From positions 1,922,001-1,986,000 of the forward strand of contig NZ_CP113942.1 in the NCBI RefSeq assembly GCF_029392815.1: a stretch of 64,000 nucleotides of DNA, in the 5' to 3' direction. The notes beneath the pieces were generated by a model. The model saw nothing but the letters and a program-made list of their open reading frames with translations. It ran no database searches and was not told the DNA's origin. Below, piece by piece: positions 38,266 through 46,587 of the stretch. Position 1 is the first letter of the stretch, and every line of letters starts with the position of its first letter. The translations under genes were made by a program, and so were the position numbers. The DNA is from Bifidobacterium sp. ESL0682 (lineage in GTDB: Bacteria > Actinomycetota > Actinomycetes > Actinomycetales > Bifidobacteriaceae).

Positions 38266-39438
38266 TCACTCGGCGATGCCCATGTACTGGTCAAGAATCT
38301 CCTGATACATCTTGATGAAGTCCTCATACATGCCCTTCGGCAGACTCTCATTGACGCAATGCATGGTGCTGTTGCCGGGGCCGAACATCACATAGGCGGT
38401 GCCGGCTGGGCTGTTGACCAGCAGCTTGCTGCCATCGGTCGCGCCGGACAGTCCGAGCATCGGAATCTCCGGCTTCTCACCCTTTGCAGCGAGATGGTCC
38501 TCGCCCACGGACTTGACAATCTTGGCGAGCTTGGCATCCTTCGGGCCGACAACAGAAACGATATCCATGCCGATGGTGTAAGAAACCTCGGCCTTGTGGG
38601 TTTCGTTGAATTTCTTCACTTCCTCATCAAAGATGCCAAGAATGGTCGCGTTGTTGAACTCCGGAACGATGCGGATGTTGATCTGCGCGCTGGCCGATTC
38701 CGGGATGGCGTTGACCTGCTGACCACCGTGGAAAACATCGATGTTGTAGACCGTGCCGCCCAAATCGGGGTTGTTCTTGCCTTCGGCTTCCTTCTTGATG
38801 CGGGCGGAAAGCGTATCGAGGAACTCGATGAGGTTCTCGACGGCGTTGATGCCGAGCGCCGGGGTCGAGCTGTGAGCGGCCTTGCCCTTCATGTTCACCG
38901 TGATGTCATACTCGCCCTTGGTGGCATAGACGATCGAATATCCGGAAGGTTCGCCGATAAGCAGCGCTTCGACGCCCTTCATGTAGCCCTGCTTCTCCAA
39001 GGCTTCGGCACCGGGCATGCCAACTTCCTCGCCCGCGGTGCAGAGGAAGCGCACCGTGCCGTGCATCTCGGACTCATGTTCCTTCAAATGCAGCATGGCA
39101 ATGACCAATGCGGCGGTACCGGCCTTCATGTCGGTCACACCACGGCCATAGAGGAAGTCACCCTTCTCAGTGACCTTGAAGGGGTCGGTCTCCCAGCCAT
39201 CCTGCTGAGCCGAGACGGTGTCCGTGTGTCCGCAAATCGCGACAACCGGCTCACCATGACCAACCTCAGCGACGAGGTTGGCGCGAGTGGGATCGTCCTC
39301 GAGCGGAATCACCTTCGAGTTGATGCCGGCTTTCTCGAAAATGCCCTGAATATAATCGGCCACGACCTTCTCGTTGCCGTTCTCCGTGTGGAATGCCACT
39401 AGAGTGTCCAGCAATTCCCTAGCTTCTTGTGTATCCAT
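38266..39438 (-). CDS. M20 family metallo-peptidase/deacylase (ArgE/DapE-like)
   Basis: Di-zinc amidohydrolase of 390 residues. Metal-site motifs are ICGHTDTV (His and Asp, about residues 68-75), YGRGVTDMKAG (about 94-104) and the catalytic Glu pair in TAGEEVGMPGAEAL near residue 131; the dimerisation domain follows from about residue 180, and the C-terminal ligand His is in STMHCVNE near 363. Members remove acyl or aminoacyl groups from amino acids (acetylornithine, succinyl-diaminopimelate). GGAGG precedes the ATG. It is the last gene of the cluster with a transporter, a second M20 enzyme and L-serine dehydratase, which points to catabolism of an N-acyl or peptidyl amino acid. Confidence 0.88.
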   Translation of the reverse strand: MDTQEARELLDTLVAFHTENGNEKVVADYIQGIFEKAGINSKVIPLEDDPTRANLVAEVGHGEPVVAICGHTDTVSAQQDGWETDPFKVTEKGDFLYGRGVTDMKAGTAALVIAMLHLKEHESEMHGTVRFLCTAGEEVGMPGAEALEKQGYMKGVEALLIGEPSGYSIVYATKGEYDITVNMKGKAAHSSTPALGINAVENLIEFLDTLSARIKKEAEGKNNPDLGGTVYNIDVFHGGQQVNAIPESASAQINIRIVPEFNNATILGIFDEEVKKFNETHKAEVSYTIGMDIVSVVGPKDAKLAKIVKSVGEDHLAAKGEKPEIPMLGLSGATDGSKLLVNSPAGTAYVMFGPGNSTMHCVNESLPKGMYEDFIKMYQEILDQYMGIAE

Positions 39439-39518
39439 AATAGCCTCCTTCGGCTTAGTTATTACTTAGCGATACAACCGATTCCGTCGTGTTGATTCAC
39501 CGGTTCATGAGCATGCAC

Positions 39519-40430
39519 TCATGCACCGGTTTTCCTGAAGGCCGACGGATCCTTCTGATTCGGAAATATACTTGCCCGCAATCTGCGGCCGGTCGGGGTA
39601 TCAGCCAAACCGCCGAGTCCCGTCTCACGGAACTTGCTCGGTAGACTCTTGCCCACCGCGTCCATGGCGCCGATAACCTCGTCGGGCGGAATCTTGCTGA
39701 CGATGCCGGCCAACGCCATATCGGCCGCGATGAGACCGTTGCCTGCGCCGATCGCATTGCGCTTGACGCACGGCAACTCGACCAACCCGGCAACCGGGTC
39801 GCAAATGAGACCCAGCAAATTGGAGATGGCCATAGCCATGGCCTGTGCACTCTGGCTTGGGGTGCCCCCTGCCGCCTCGACCGCCGCAGCGGCACCCATG
39901 GCGGACGCGCTGCCCACCTCAGCCTGACAGCCACCCGTGGCGCCAGCGATGCCGGCGTTGTTGGCGATGATCAACCCGAAAGCGCCGGCGGTGAAAAGAA
40001 AACGAATCTGCTGGTCGCGGTCAAGGCCGAGACGCTCTGTCAAGGTAAACAGAATGCCCGGAATCGTGCCCGACGAGCCGGCCGTAGGCGTGGCGCAGAT
40101 GACGCCCATGGCGGCGTTGACCTCGTTGCAGGCCATCGCGTTTTGCACCGCCATCATCATCGTGTCTCCGCTCAGGGTCTTGCCGTGTTCGCGGTATTTC
40201 CGCAACTTCACGGCATCGCCGCCCGTCAATCCGGTCGTGCTGTGCACACCCTCGCCTGCCGCACCCCTCTCTACGGCCTGGTGCATCACATCGAGATTAC
40301 GCCCCATCTTCTCCCAGATCTCTTCTCGGGATTCATGGGAGTATGCCATCTCCTGCCTGATCATCAGCTCATGGATCGGCAGCCCCTGTCGTTCGGCATC
40401 CTCGACCAGTTCCGCAACTTTCGAATACAT
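39519..40430 (-). CDS. sdaAA: L-serine dehydratase, alpha subunit
   Basis: Iron-sulfur enzyme subunit that converts L-serine to pyruvate and ammonia together with the beta subunit. The 303-residue product has TAGSSGTIPG near residue 112, GCQAEVGSASAMGAAAA near residue 165 and CDPVAGLVELPCVKRN near residue 207; the cysteines in these segments are the 4Fe-4S ligands. The ATG at 40430 is chosen over a GTG at 40442 for GAGGAAT at good spacing. The beta-subunit gene lies 64 bases upstream on the same strand. Part of the gene has a decayed duplicate about 1.9 kb downstream. Confidence 0.95.
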   Translation of the reverse strand: MYSKVAELVEDAERQGLPIHELMIRQEMAYSHESREEIWEKMGRNLDVMHQAVERGAAGEGVHSTTGLTGGDAVKLRKYREHGKTLSGDTMMMAVQNAMACNEVNAAMGVICATPTAGSSGTIPGILFTLTERLGLDRDQQIRFLFTAGAFGLIIANNAGIAGATGGCQAEVGSASAMGAAAAVEAAGGTPSQSAQAMAMAISNLLGLICDPVAGLVELPCVKRNAIGAGNGLIAADMALAGIVSKIPPDEVIGAMDAVGKSLPSKFRETGLGGLADTPTGRRLRASIFPNQKDPSAFRKTGA

Positions 40431-40494
40431 ATCATTCCTCACATATCAGGTGAAAGTTTCATTCCCCGCAAACGCAATCCGGCGCCCGCAGGAC

Positions 40495-41229
40495 TCATCT
40501 CAGATAGAACAGACGGTCATTGGCCTTGCGCAGTTCCTCGACCGTATTCGGCGGCAAAGGAGCATCAAGATCATACTCATAGATTCGCTCATCGGTGCCC
40601 TCTTTGCCGAAGGAACGTACATCACCAATAAGAGAAACGCCTTGAAGCTTGCTGCCAAGCCTCTCGTTATCTGCCGCGCTGCCTCGCAGAAGCAACATCG
40701 GCAACGGGCCGCGCGGCGTGACGTCAAAGCCATCCATGACAATCCGCTTGATTTGGGCGACACCGCCGCCGATGGAAACACCCACGACGCTGACGGACTT
40801 TTCCCCGTCGGAAATGTTGACGACCGCTGTATTCGGATGACCGACCGGGCTTTTACCTTCTTGTTCAACGAAAGTGAGGTCGATACCCCGCTGCTTTGCA
40901 ATCTCTATCGAATTTTTGATGCGCCTGTCATCGGTCGCAAACCCGAGAATACCGCCTATGATCGCAAAATCAGTGCCATGCCCTTGATGGGTGCTGGCAA
41001 AGGATTCATAATAATCCACCACAATTTTAGTTGGTGTTCCACGAAATACCTCATGGACCACCCGCCCAATGGCCACCACACCAGCGGTGTGGGAGCTGGA
41101 CGGCCCGATCATCACCGGCCCGATGATGTCGAATACGCTTTTGTAGTTCGCGGTTTCCGACGACGGGCCGTCGTCAGGCATGTCCCCTGCATGCCCCGAC
41201 TCTTCGCTGATACCAGCTGACACCCCCAT
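40495..41229 (-). CDS. sdaAB: L-serine dehydratase, beta subunit
   Basis: Product of 244 residues with the family signature FDIIGPVMIGPSSSHTAGVVAIG near residue 33, HQGHGTDFAIIGGILGF near residue 78 and a C-terminal ACT-like regulatory half. The start at 41229 has AGAGAGG upstream; an in-frame extension to 41286 is less likely because it would run into the terminator at 41266-41300. It forms the heteromeric enzyme with the next gene. Confidence 0.94.
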   Translation of the reverse strand: MGVSAGISEESGHAGDMPDDGPSSETANYKSVFDIIGPVMIGPSSSHTAGVVAIGRVVHEVFRGTPTKIVVDYYESFASTHQGHGTDFAIIGGILGFATDDRRIKNSIEIAKQRGIDLTFVEQEGKSPVGHPNTAVVNISDGEKSVSVVGVSIGGGVAQIKRIVMDGFDVTPRGPLPMLLLRGSAADNERLGSKLQGVSLIGDVRSFGKEGTDERIYEYDLDAPLPPNTVEELRKANDRLFYLR

Positions 41230-41265
41230 GATTACACCTCTCTTGATCATTTTGGGTATAGAAAA

Positions 41266-41300
41266 AGCCGACCATACGCCATACATACGTACGGCCGGCT
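41266..41300 (-). terminator. Intrinsic terminator between abgB-like and sdaAB genes
   Basis: Thirteen-base arms with two G-U pairs (41266-41278 and 41288-41300), followed on the minus strand by TTTTTC. It would separate, at least partly, the amidohydrolase and serine dehydratase transcripts. Confidence 0.75.
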
Positions 41301-41445
41301 GAAATTATCGATCACTGAAGCTGCGGCTTGTGTTCGGTAATGCTACCTGTTCATTTGCCGCCAAACCAGAACATCCATCATTGGATAAGGTATATACAAC
41401 TCTCACCATTCTGTTCAGCGGGAAACGTAACACTGCACCACGGAC

Positions 41446-42894
41446 TCAGCCGTGAGGCTGAGTCTCCGGCGGGATGACCGACTTGTAAGGCTTACCCTTG
41501 AATTCCTTGGCATAGGAATCCTTGGCTTCCTGCAGAAGGCTCTCGTCGGTCAGCGCGTCGTAAGCGGTCAGAGCGATGGTCTTCGCGGCCATCACCAAGC
41601 CCTTGTGCGCCACGCTCGACTGGCCGTTGGCGACCCACTGCCAGGAATGCGGCGGCGTGCCCAGAGGTTCAAAACCACCGTTGAACTGCGCGGTCGGGGT
41701 GCACCAGCTGACATCGCCAACGTCGGTGGACGCCTGGCCCTTGGTGTCGGTGGTATAGATCAGCGGGAACTTCGGCAGCGCCATACTCGAATGAGCCATC
41801 TCGCTCGCCTCGTCGTCGCTGAGCTCCGGGTTCGCGGCCTTCAGACGTTCCGCCAGCGGGCCTTCGAAGCCCTGCGGGTTATTGTTCTGAATCTTGCGTT
41901 CGAACTCAAGCTCTTCGTCGGTCAGCTGCAGCGGACCAACCAAGTCGAGATTCTTGTCCATGTCCTCGCTCAGCGGGTGGTTCGGCACATAGTTGGCGCA
42001 AGCGGAATCAAAATCAATCGACAGCTCGGTGTCCGTCATCATCGCGGCACCCTTGGCGATCTTGACCACGCGGTCGTAGATTTCCTTGGCCTGGTCGAGG
42101 AACGGGGCACGCACGAAGAAGTACAGCGTCGCCGTGGGGTGAACGACGTTCGCGGACTTGCCGCCGGCGTCGATGTAAGCGTAATGAATACGAGCGGCGT
42201 CGATGATGTGCTCGCGCAGGAACTGCACGCCCACCGTCATCAGCGTGGCCGCATCGAGTGCGTCACGACCCTGCTCCGGGGCAGCCGCGGCGTGGGCGGC
42301 AATACCTTTGAAGCTGAAGTTTGCCTGCATGACTGCAAGGCCGCCGCCCCCGGCGACATTGGTGACGTCGGCAGGATGCCAGGTGAACGCCGCATCGACA
42401 TCATCGAAAACGCCGGCACGGGCCATGAAGGCCTTGCCATAGCCGCTTTCCTCAGCCGGGCAGCCGAAAAGCTTCAACGTACCCTTGAGGTGCTTCTCTT
42501 CCATCAGCGTCTTGAGCGCGACAGCTGCACCCAACGCTCCGGTGCCGAGAACGTTGTGTCCGCAGCCCTGACCGGGAGCACCCTCTACCAGCGGCTTGCG
42601 CTCGGGGTTACCGGCTTCCTGGCTCAGGTTGTCGAGCGCGTCGTATTCGGCGGTGATGCCGATGACGGGCTTGCCCGAACCGTACGTGGCGATGTAGGCA
42701 TAATCCATGCCCGCAACGCCCTTCTTGATGTCAAAGCCTTCCTTCTCGAGCACTTTGTAATGCTGCTCGACCGACTTCGGGACGGTGAAACGCGTCTCCG
42801 GTGTCTCCCAGATGCGATCAGCAGCCTCGATGAACTCATCCTTCTTATCATCGACAATGTCCATGATCCGCTGCTTGTTGTCGTCAACTGCCAT
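41446..42894 (-). CDS. M20 family amidohydrolase, AbgB-like
   Basis: Zinc amidohydrolase of 482 residues resembling subunit B of p-aminobenzoyl-glutamate hydrolase. Signatures are AEYDALDNLSQEAG near residue 78, the metal-binding GQGCGHNVLGTGALGAA near residue 102, CPAEESGYGKAFMARAGVFDDVDAAFTWHP near residue 137 and GDVSWCTPTAQF near residue 405. The ATG at 42894 is chosen for AAAGGAAG upstream; the longer reading to 42993 is not supported. It lies 109 bases after a transporter gene on the same strand, and both probably serve an amide-linked amino acid. The actual substrate may differ from p-aminobenzoyl-glutamate. Confidence 0.87.
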   Translation of the reverse strand: MAVDDNKQRIMDIVDDKKDEFIEAADRIWETPETRFTVPKSVEQHYKVLEKEGFDIKKGVAGMDYAYIATYGSGKPVIGITAEYDALDNLSQEAGNPERKPLVEGAPGQGCGHNVLGTGALGAAVALKTLMEEKHLKGTLKLFGCPAEESGYGKAFMARAGVFDDVDAAFTWHPADVTNVAGGGGLAVMQANFSFKGIAAHAAAAPEQGRDALDAATLMTVGVQFLREHIIDAARIHYAYIDAGGKSANVVHPTATLYFFVRAPFLDQAKEIYDRVVKIAKGAAMMTDTELSIDFDSACANYVPNHPLSEDMDKNLDLVGPLQLTDEELEFERKIQNNNPQGFEGPLAERLKAANPELSDDEASEMAHSSMALPKFPLIYTTDTKGQASTDVGDVSWCTPTAQFNGGFEPLGTPPHSWQWVANGQSSVAHKGLVMAAKTIALTAYDALTDESLLQEAKDSYAKEFKGKPYKSVIPPETQPHG

Positions 42895-43003
42895 GAAACA
42901 CTTCCTTTCGTTAGCCGCCGGCGCCGATGCACCGGCAGTCATTACTACATTTACATATCCGAAGCCATCGCGCCTTTTGATGGCGGATATCAATGCCTAA
43001 TAT

Positions 43004-44260
43004 TTACTTGGTCTTGGGAACCTTGACGAACAACACCACAAACGCGGCGATGATGACGACAATTGCCAGGAAGAAGAACGCCGGGGTGAAGGAGCCGCCG
43101 GCTACCTTGACCAGCTCGCCGATGATCATCGGGGCAAGGAAACCGCCAAGTGTGCCACCGGTGTTGATGATGCCGATGGAGGAACCGATGGTGCGGGCGT
43201 CCATGATCTTGTGAGGCCAGGTGAAGATGCCCGTGAAGGCGAGCATGCTGCACATGCTGATCAGAATCAGCAGGATGACGGAGACCACGAGGTTCTTGCT
43301 CAGCACGAAGCAGATGATCAGCAAACCGGTGACGATCGAAGAACCGACGATGGCCTGCTTCTCCTTATGCAGGAAGAACTTGGAGAGCAGCGTTCCCGAG
43401 AAAATCGTCGCAACAGTCTGGAAGATGGCGTTGAAGGCCAGGATGTAACCGGCCTGGCCCACACTCAGGTGGAAGGTCTTGGTGATGTAGGAAGGCAGCC
43501 AAGACATGTTGCCGTACAGCACGATGTTGAGCATCAACATGGCTGCGAAAAGAATCAGGACGTTCGGGTTCTTGATGACTTCCAGGAATCCGGGCTTGGG
43601 CTCTGCAGCAGCCGCTTGCTTCTGGTCGAGCTCCGCAAGCTCCTTCTTCTCGCTCTTGCCGCCAGGCACGAAGATCCAGATCATGATGAAGGCGACGAGA
43701 TAGAGGCTGCCCAGAACGGCGTAGGCGATGCGCCAATTGGCGGAGACCAGCTGGGCGCCGAGCGTGAAGGCGAGAATGCCGCCGATGCCGGACGTGGAGA
43801 GAATCAGCGACTGGACGAAGGTCCTCTTCTGCTGCGGGAATCCTTCGGCGATGGCCTTCGAGCAGCTCGGCGGATAGCCACCGTGGCCGAGACCTGCGCA
43901 GAAGCGGACGACGATGAACAGCAGCAGGCCGCTCATCGCGCCGAACAGATAAGAGAACACGGCGATGACCAGCATGGAAGCCATCAGCACGCGCTTAGCG
44001 CCGAACTTATCAGCCAGCCAGCCGCAAGGAATCTGCATGATGGAATAGCCCAGGAAGAACAGGGACATAATCAGGCCCGTTTGGCTGGTGTCCAGATGGA
44101 ACTGGGAGGAAATCGGGATGATCGCCGTCGAGATCATGCTCTTATCCATGTAGACCACGGAATAGCCGACCATCAGCGCCGCGATCAGCATCGCGCTCAT
44201 CAACCCACTTCTCTGCGGCGCGGATGGCGCCACATCAGATGTATTCTCTGTTTTCGTCAT
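43004..44260 (-). CDS. MFS transporter, anion:cation symporter (ACS)-like
   Basis: Transporter of 418 residues with twelve hydrophobic segments. MVGYSVVYMDKSMISTAIIPI in helix 1, LGYSIMQIPCGWLADKFGAKRVL in helices 2-3 and RFCAGLGHGGYPPSCSKAIAE in helix 4 are typical of the ACS/phthalate-permease type family. The central loop (KSEKKELAELDQKQAAAAE) is charged. It is the first structural gene of the amide/serine cluster and lies downstream of the YheO/DauR-type regulator, so it likely imports the conjugate that the M20 enzymes hydrolyse. Confidence 0.9.
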   Translation of the reverse strand: MTKTENTSDVAPSAPQRSGLMSAMLIAALMVGYSVVYMDKSMISTAIIPISSQFHLDTSQTGLIMSLFFLGYSIMQIPCGWLADKFGAKRVLMASMLVIAVFSYLFGAMSGLLLFIVVRFCAGLGHGGYPPSCSKAIAEGFPQQKRTFVQSLILSTSGIGGILAFTLGAQLVSANWRIAYAVLGSLYLVAFIMIWIFVPGGKSEKKELAELDQKQAAAAEPKPGFLEVIKNPNVLILFAAMLMLNIVLYGNMSWLPSYITKTFHLSVGQAGYILAFNAIFQTVATIFSGTLLSKFFLHKEKQAIVGSSIVTGLLIICFVLSKNLVVSVILLILISMCSMLAFTGIFTWPHKIMDARTIGSSIGIINTGGTLGGFLAPMIIGELVKVAGGSFTPAFFFLAIVVIIAAFVVLFVKVPKTK

Positions 44261-44395
44261 TTATGGACCCACCTTTGGGGAATCAATGGATAAAAATGTT
44301 GCACAGCTCACATTAGCGCAAATCGAACACGAAATGCCGATTTTTGATAAATTTCTTGCAAATTAATTATTTTTTATCTTTTAAGCGTAGAAAGG

Positions 44396-45172
44396 CTACT
44401 TTGCCCGCTTCGCAACCTGTTTGACCTCGTGCAGATAACGGTAAACGGTCGGTTCGGATACGTTGAGACTCTGGGCCGCCACAGCGACGGCATCCTTCAG
44501 CAAAAAGAACCCCTGCTCGAACAGCAGGCTGATGACCTTTATCTTCTGGTCACGCTTGAGGTAATCGACCTCGACGTTGCATTCATCGCAAACCTGCCTG
44601 ACCACCGAATCCGCCATGGACTGCGAGGTAGTGACCAAATGCTCCAGCATCATCGACGGAGAACCGGCAATATCGTCGGATTGCTCTTCAGACCGGTCAT
44701 CGACGATGGCGTCCGCCTTGCTTTTCACGCCATCCCGAATCGACGGGTCGGCCGCACGCAACAGCTCATAATTTTTTCTCAGCGATTCCAGTTCGGAACC
44801 CATGTCCAGCAGCGGGCCGTCATCGGTATTGATGCAGATCATCGCCACGATTTCGCCGCCATAGCGCAAGAAGAACGTCGAGGAGCGCAACACGTGCCCG
44901 TTGCGCGAGACACCTGGGTAATTGGCCAGATAATTACGCGATTCATTGCCGTGCTGCTGAACGATGCGCAGTGCAAGATCAGTGGCCGGATCACCTATTT
45001 TGCGCTGCGATATTTCAGAATTGCGGATGGCCACCACCGAGTGGTCGACATCCGTCAGATCGTTGAGCACGACTTCGCTGCGTTCACCAAGAATCTCGGC
45101 AAGAAAATCGACCGCAGGAATAAAGGAACGGATATATTCCTGAACCTCATTTTCATCTGGTTCGTTTTCCAC
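44396..45172 (-). CDS. YheO/DauR-family PAS-HTH transcriptional regulator
   Basis: Product of 258 residues. The N-terminal YheO-like PAS domain covers about residues 10-120 (VDFLAEILGERSEVVLNDLTDVDHSVVAIRN, then STFFLRYGGEIVAMICINTDDGP). The C-terminal DauR-type HTH spans about residues 195-250 (KRDQKIKVISLLFEQGFFLLKDAVAVAAQSLNVSEPTVYRYLHEV). DauR-like proteins control amino-acid catabolism, which fits the adjacent transporter, amidohydrolases and serine dehydratase transcribed in the same direction. The effector is unknown. Confidence 0.9.
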   Translation of the reverse strand: MENEPDENEVQEYIRSFIPAVDFLAEILGERSEVVLNDLTDVDHSVVAIRNSEISQRKIGDPATDLALRIVQQHGNESRNYLANYPGVSRNGHVLRSSTFFLRYGGEIVAMICINTDDGPLLDMGSELESLRKNYELLRAADPSIRDGVKSKADAIVDDRSEEQSDDIAGSPSMMLEHLVTTSQSMADSVVRQVCDECNVEVDYLKRDQKIKVISLLFEQGFFLLKDAVAVAAQSLNVSEPTVYRYLHEVKQVAKRAK

Positions 45173-45573
45173 TTCGCGCCTCGCCGCTTCACGTATCGTT
45201 CAACCACCCTGATGCCAAGCAAGAATACAAGGAACACCGCCCAGAATCCCCCATCGTCCATTTCTACGCACAATCGTTAAGCATTTCGGCCGACCCCTCA
45301 AGCGCGAGAGACAATGTACTAAGTATTTAATAACAGATAACTCAATGGATATCAACAGTGCACGTGCAACAACAAATTATTGCTTAACCGCATTACAAAA
45401 AATAAGTATTTCGAAACGGTCCTACTTATATCCGCATAAACAGCGCGGAAGCCGGGCCCCGTGAAACACAGGGACATCCGGCTTCCACTTCCCCATCTCC
45501 TCGAAGATAAGGCCTAATTAATAATATATCCGGCAACTCAGATTTTTGCAATTCAAAATTATCGGGATTCCAT
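45173..45573. other. AT-rich intergenic region with one hairpin
   Basis: About 400 bases without a supported gene. It contains the regulator promoter at the left and a hairpin with 9-base arms GGAAGCCGG / CCGGCTTCC at 45447-45486, perhaps the terminator of the DUF3800-like gene. Confidence 0.5.
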
Positions 45574-46134
45574 CTAGAGATTAATTTTGAAGAATTCCAC
45601 ATTGTCAACCGAAGGATACTTAATGCCTATAGCTCCTACGGAGCCCAAAACTTGATCCGGTATCCACAATCTCGCATCTTGAGGGCCCGGCAACAGGTTG
45701 TATTGCAAAGAATGAAGAAAACCTCGCGAGCGCAATTTCTGAATAAGCAATAATTCGTCTTTATTCTGTTTAGAACTTCTAGCCTCCATGATGAGCTGCT
45801 TAATGTCGTATTGGTCTTCCAATATCGGGAACAAAGTTTCAAGACATTTTCTTCGAGCCCGTTCGGAACGCATGTTATCAAGCAACGGTTCAGCAGAAAC
45901 AACAATGTGTCGCAAATTGAAACCGTTAATCAAGGAAATGGATTTCTTTTGCTCTTTGAGAGCCATATCATGCCAATGGACTTTCTTCGTTTTGAAAAGC
46001 CCAGCCTTCATAAACTCCGATCGAACCTCCGACTCATCGAGGTCGCAAATCGACACACCAATTAAGTATCTGGACGGTCCGCCATCTTGCTTACGGATGC
46101 TCTCATCTCCCCACGCAACATTGCCACCCAGCAT
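45574..46134 (-). CDS. DUF3800-like protein
   Basis: Product of 186 residues, clearly lower in GC than its neighbours. The pattern fits DUF3800: DES near the N-terminus (VAWGDESIRKQDG), YLIGVSICDLDESE, KVHWHDM near residue 54, a central QLIMEAR and the C-terminal LWIPDQVLGSVGAIG. The conserved acidic residues suggest a nuclease-like fold, but function is not established. The ATG at 46134 has GAGGAG seven bases upstream. Its AT-rich setting and isolation suggest acquisition by transfer. DUF3800 proteins are often found with mobile or defence genes; none is adjacent here. Confidence 0.65.
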   Translation of the reverse strand: MLGGNVAWGDESIRKQDGGPSRYLIGVSICDLDESEVRSEFMKAGLFKTKKVHWHDMALKEQKKSISLINGFNLRHIVVSAEPLLDNMRSERARRKCLETLFPILEDQYDIKQLIMEARSSKQNKDELLLIQKLRSRGFLHSLQYNLLPGPQDARLWIPDQVLGSVGAIGIKYPSVDNVEFFKINL

Positions 46135-46587
46135 CACATTTCTCCTCGACTCTTACTCCATTGCAATGCACCCGAGTCTACCGACTATTCACTAGATGTT
46201 CAAAATGATATGGATATCTTGATGGTTTTAAGCCTGCTTCAAGTTTATTTTGAAACCGTTAGAGCAGAAGATAGGACTTAGTCATTATTGTTGAGGCCGC
46301 AACTGCTTCGACAAGCCAACCATTTTCGATGATCTCAGAGAACTCAACACACTTCTTAATAAAAATCCCAACATCCGCCAAACAATGTCTTCGACGATCA
46401 AAATATGAACAGATACTTACTGACGCGCTTAAAGAAGCAGGAATCTGGAAATAAATGATTCGCAAAAGATATTTATTTGGTTCAATACTTATTGATAAAA
46501 GCACCTAACTGTGATTCGCACGACAATGGAGGGTATGGGGACAAATTTATGCTCACGAATAATGGGGTCGCCGGTACACTTGAGGGT
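46135..46587. other. AT-rich intergenic region upstream of zwf
   Basis: About 450 bases, strongly AT-rich between 46200 and 46510. An 81-codon minus-strand open frame (46259-46504) has no recognisable domain and no good ribosome site, so I do not call it. The region probably holds the zwf promoter and the edge of the island that carries the DUF3800-like gene. Confidence 0.5.

Noticed and set aside
41452..43026. 524-codon plus-strand frame over the AbgB-like gene
   Set aside because: Antisense shadow; the minus strand has all M20 motifs.
46259..46504. 81-codon minus-strand frame in the AT-rich island
   Set aside because: No domain, no ribosome site and AT-driven codon content; may be chance.
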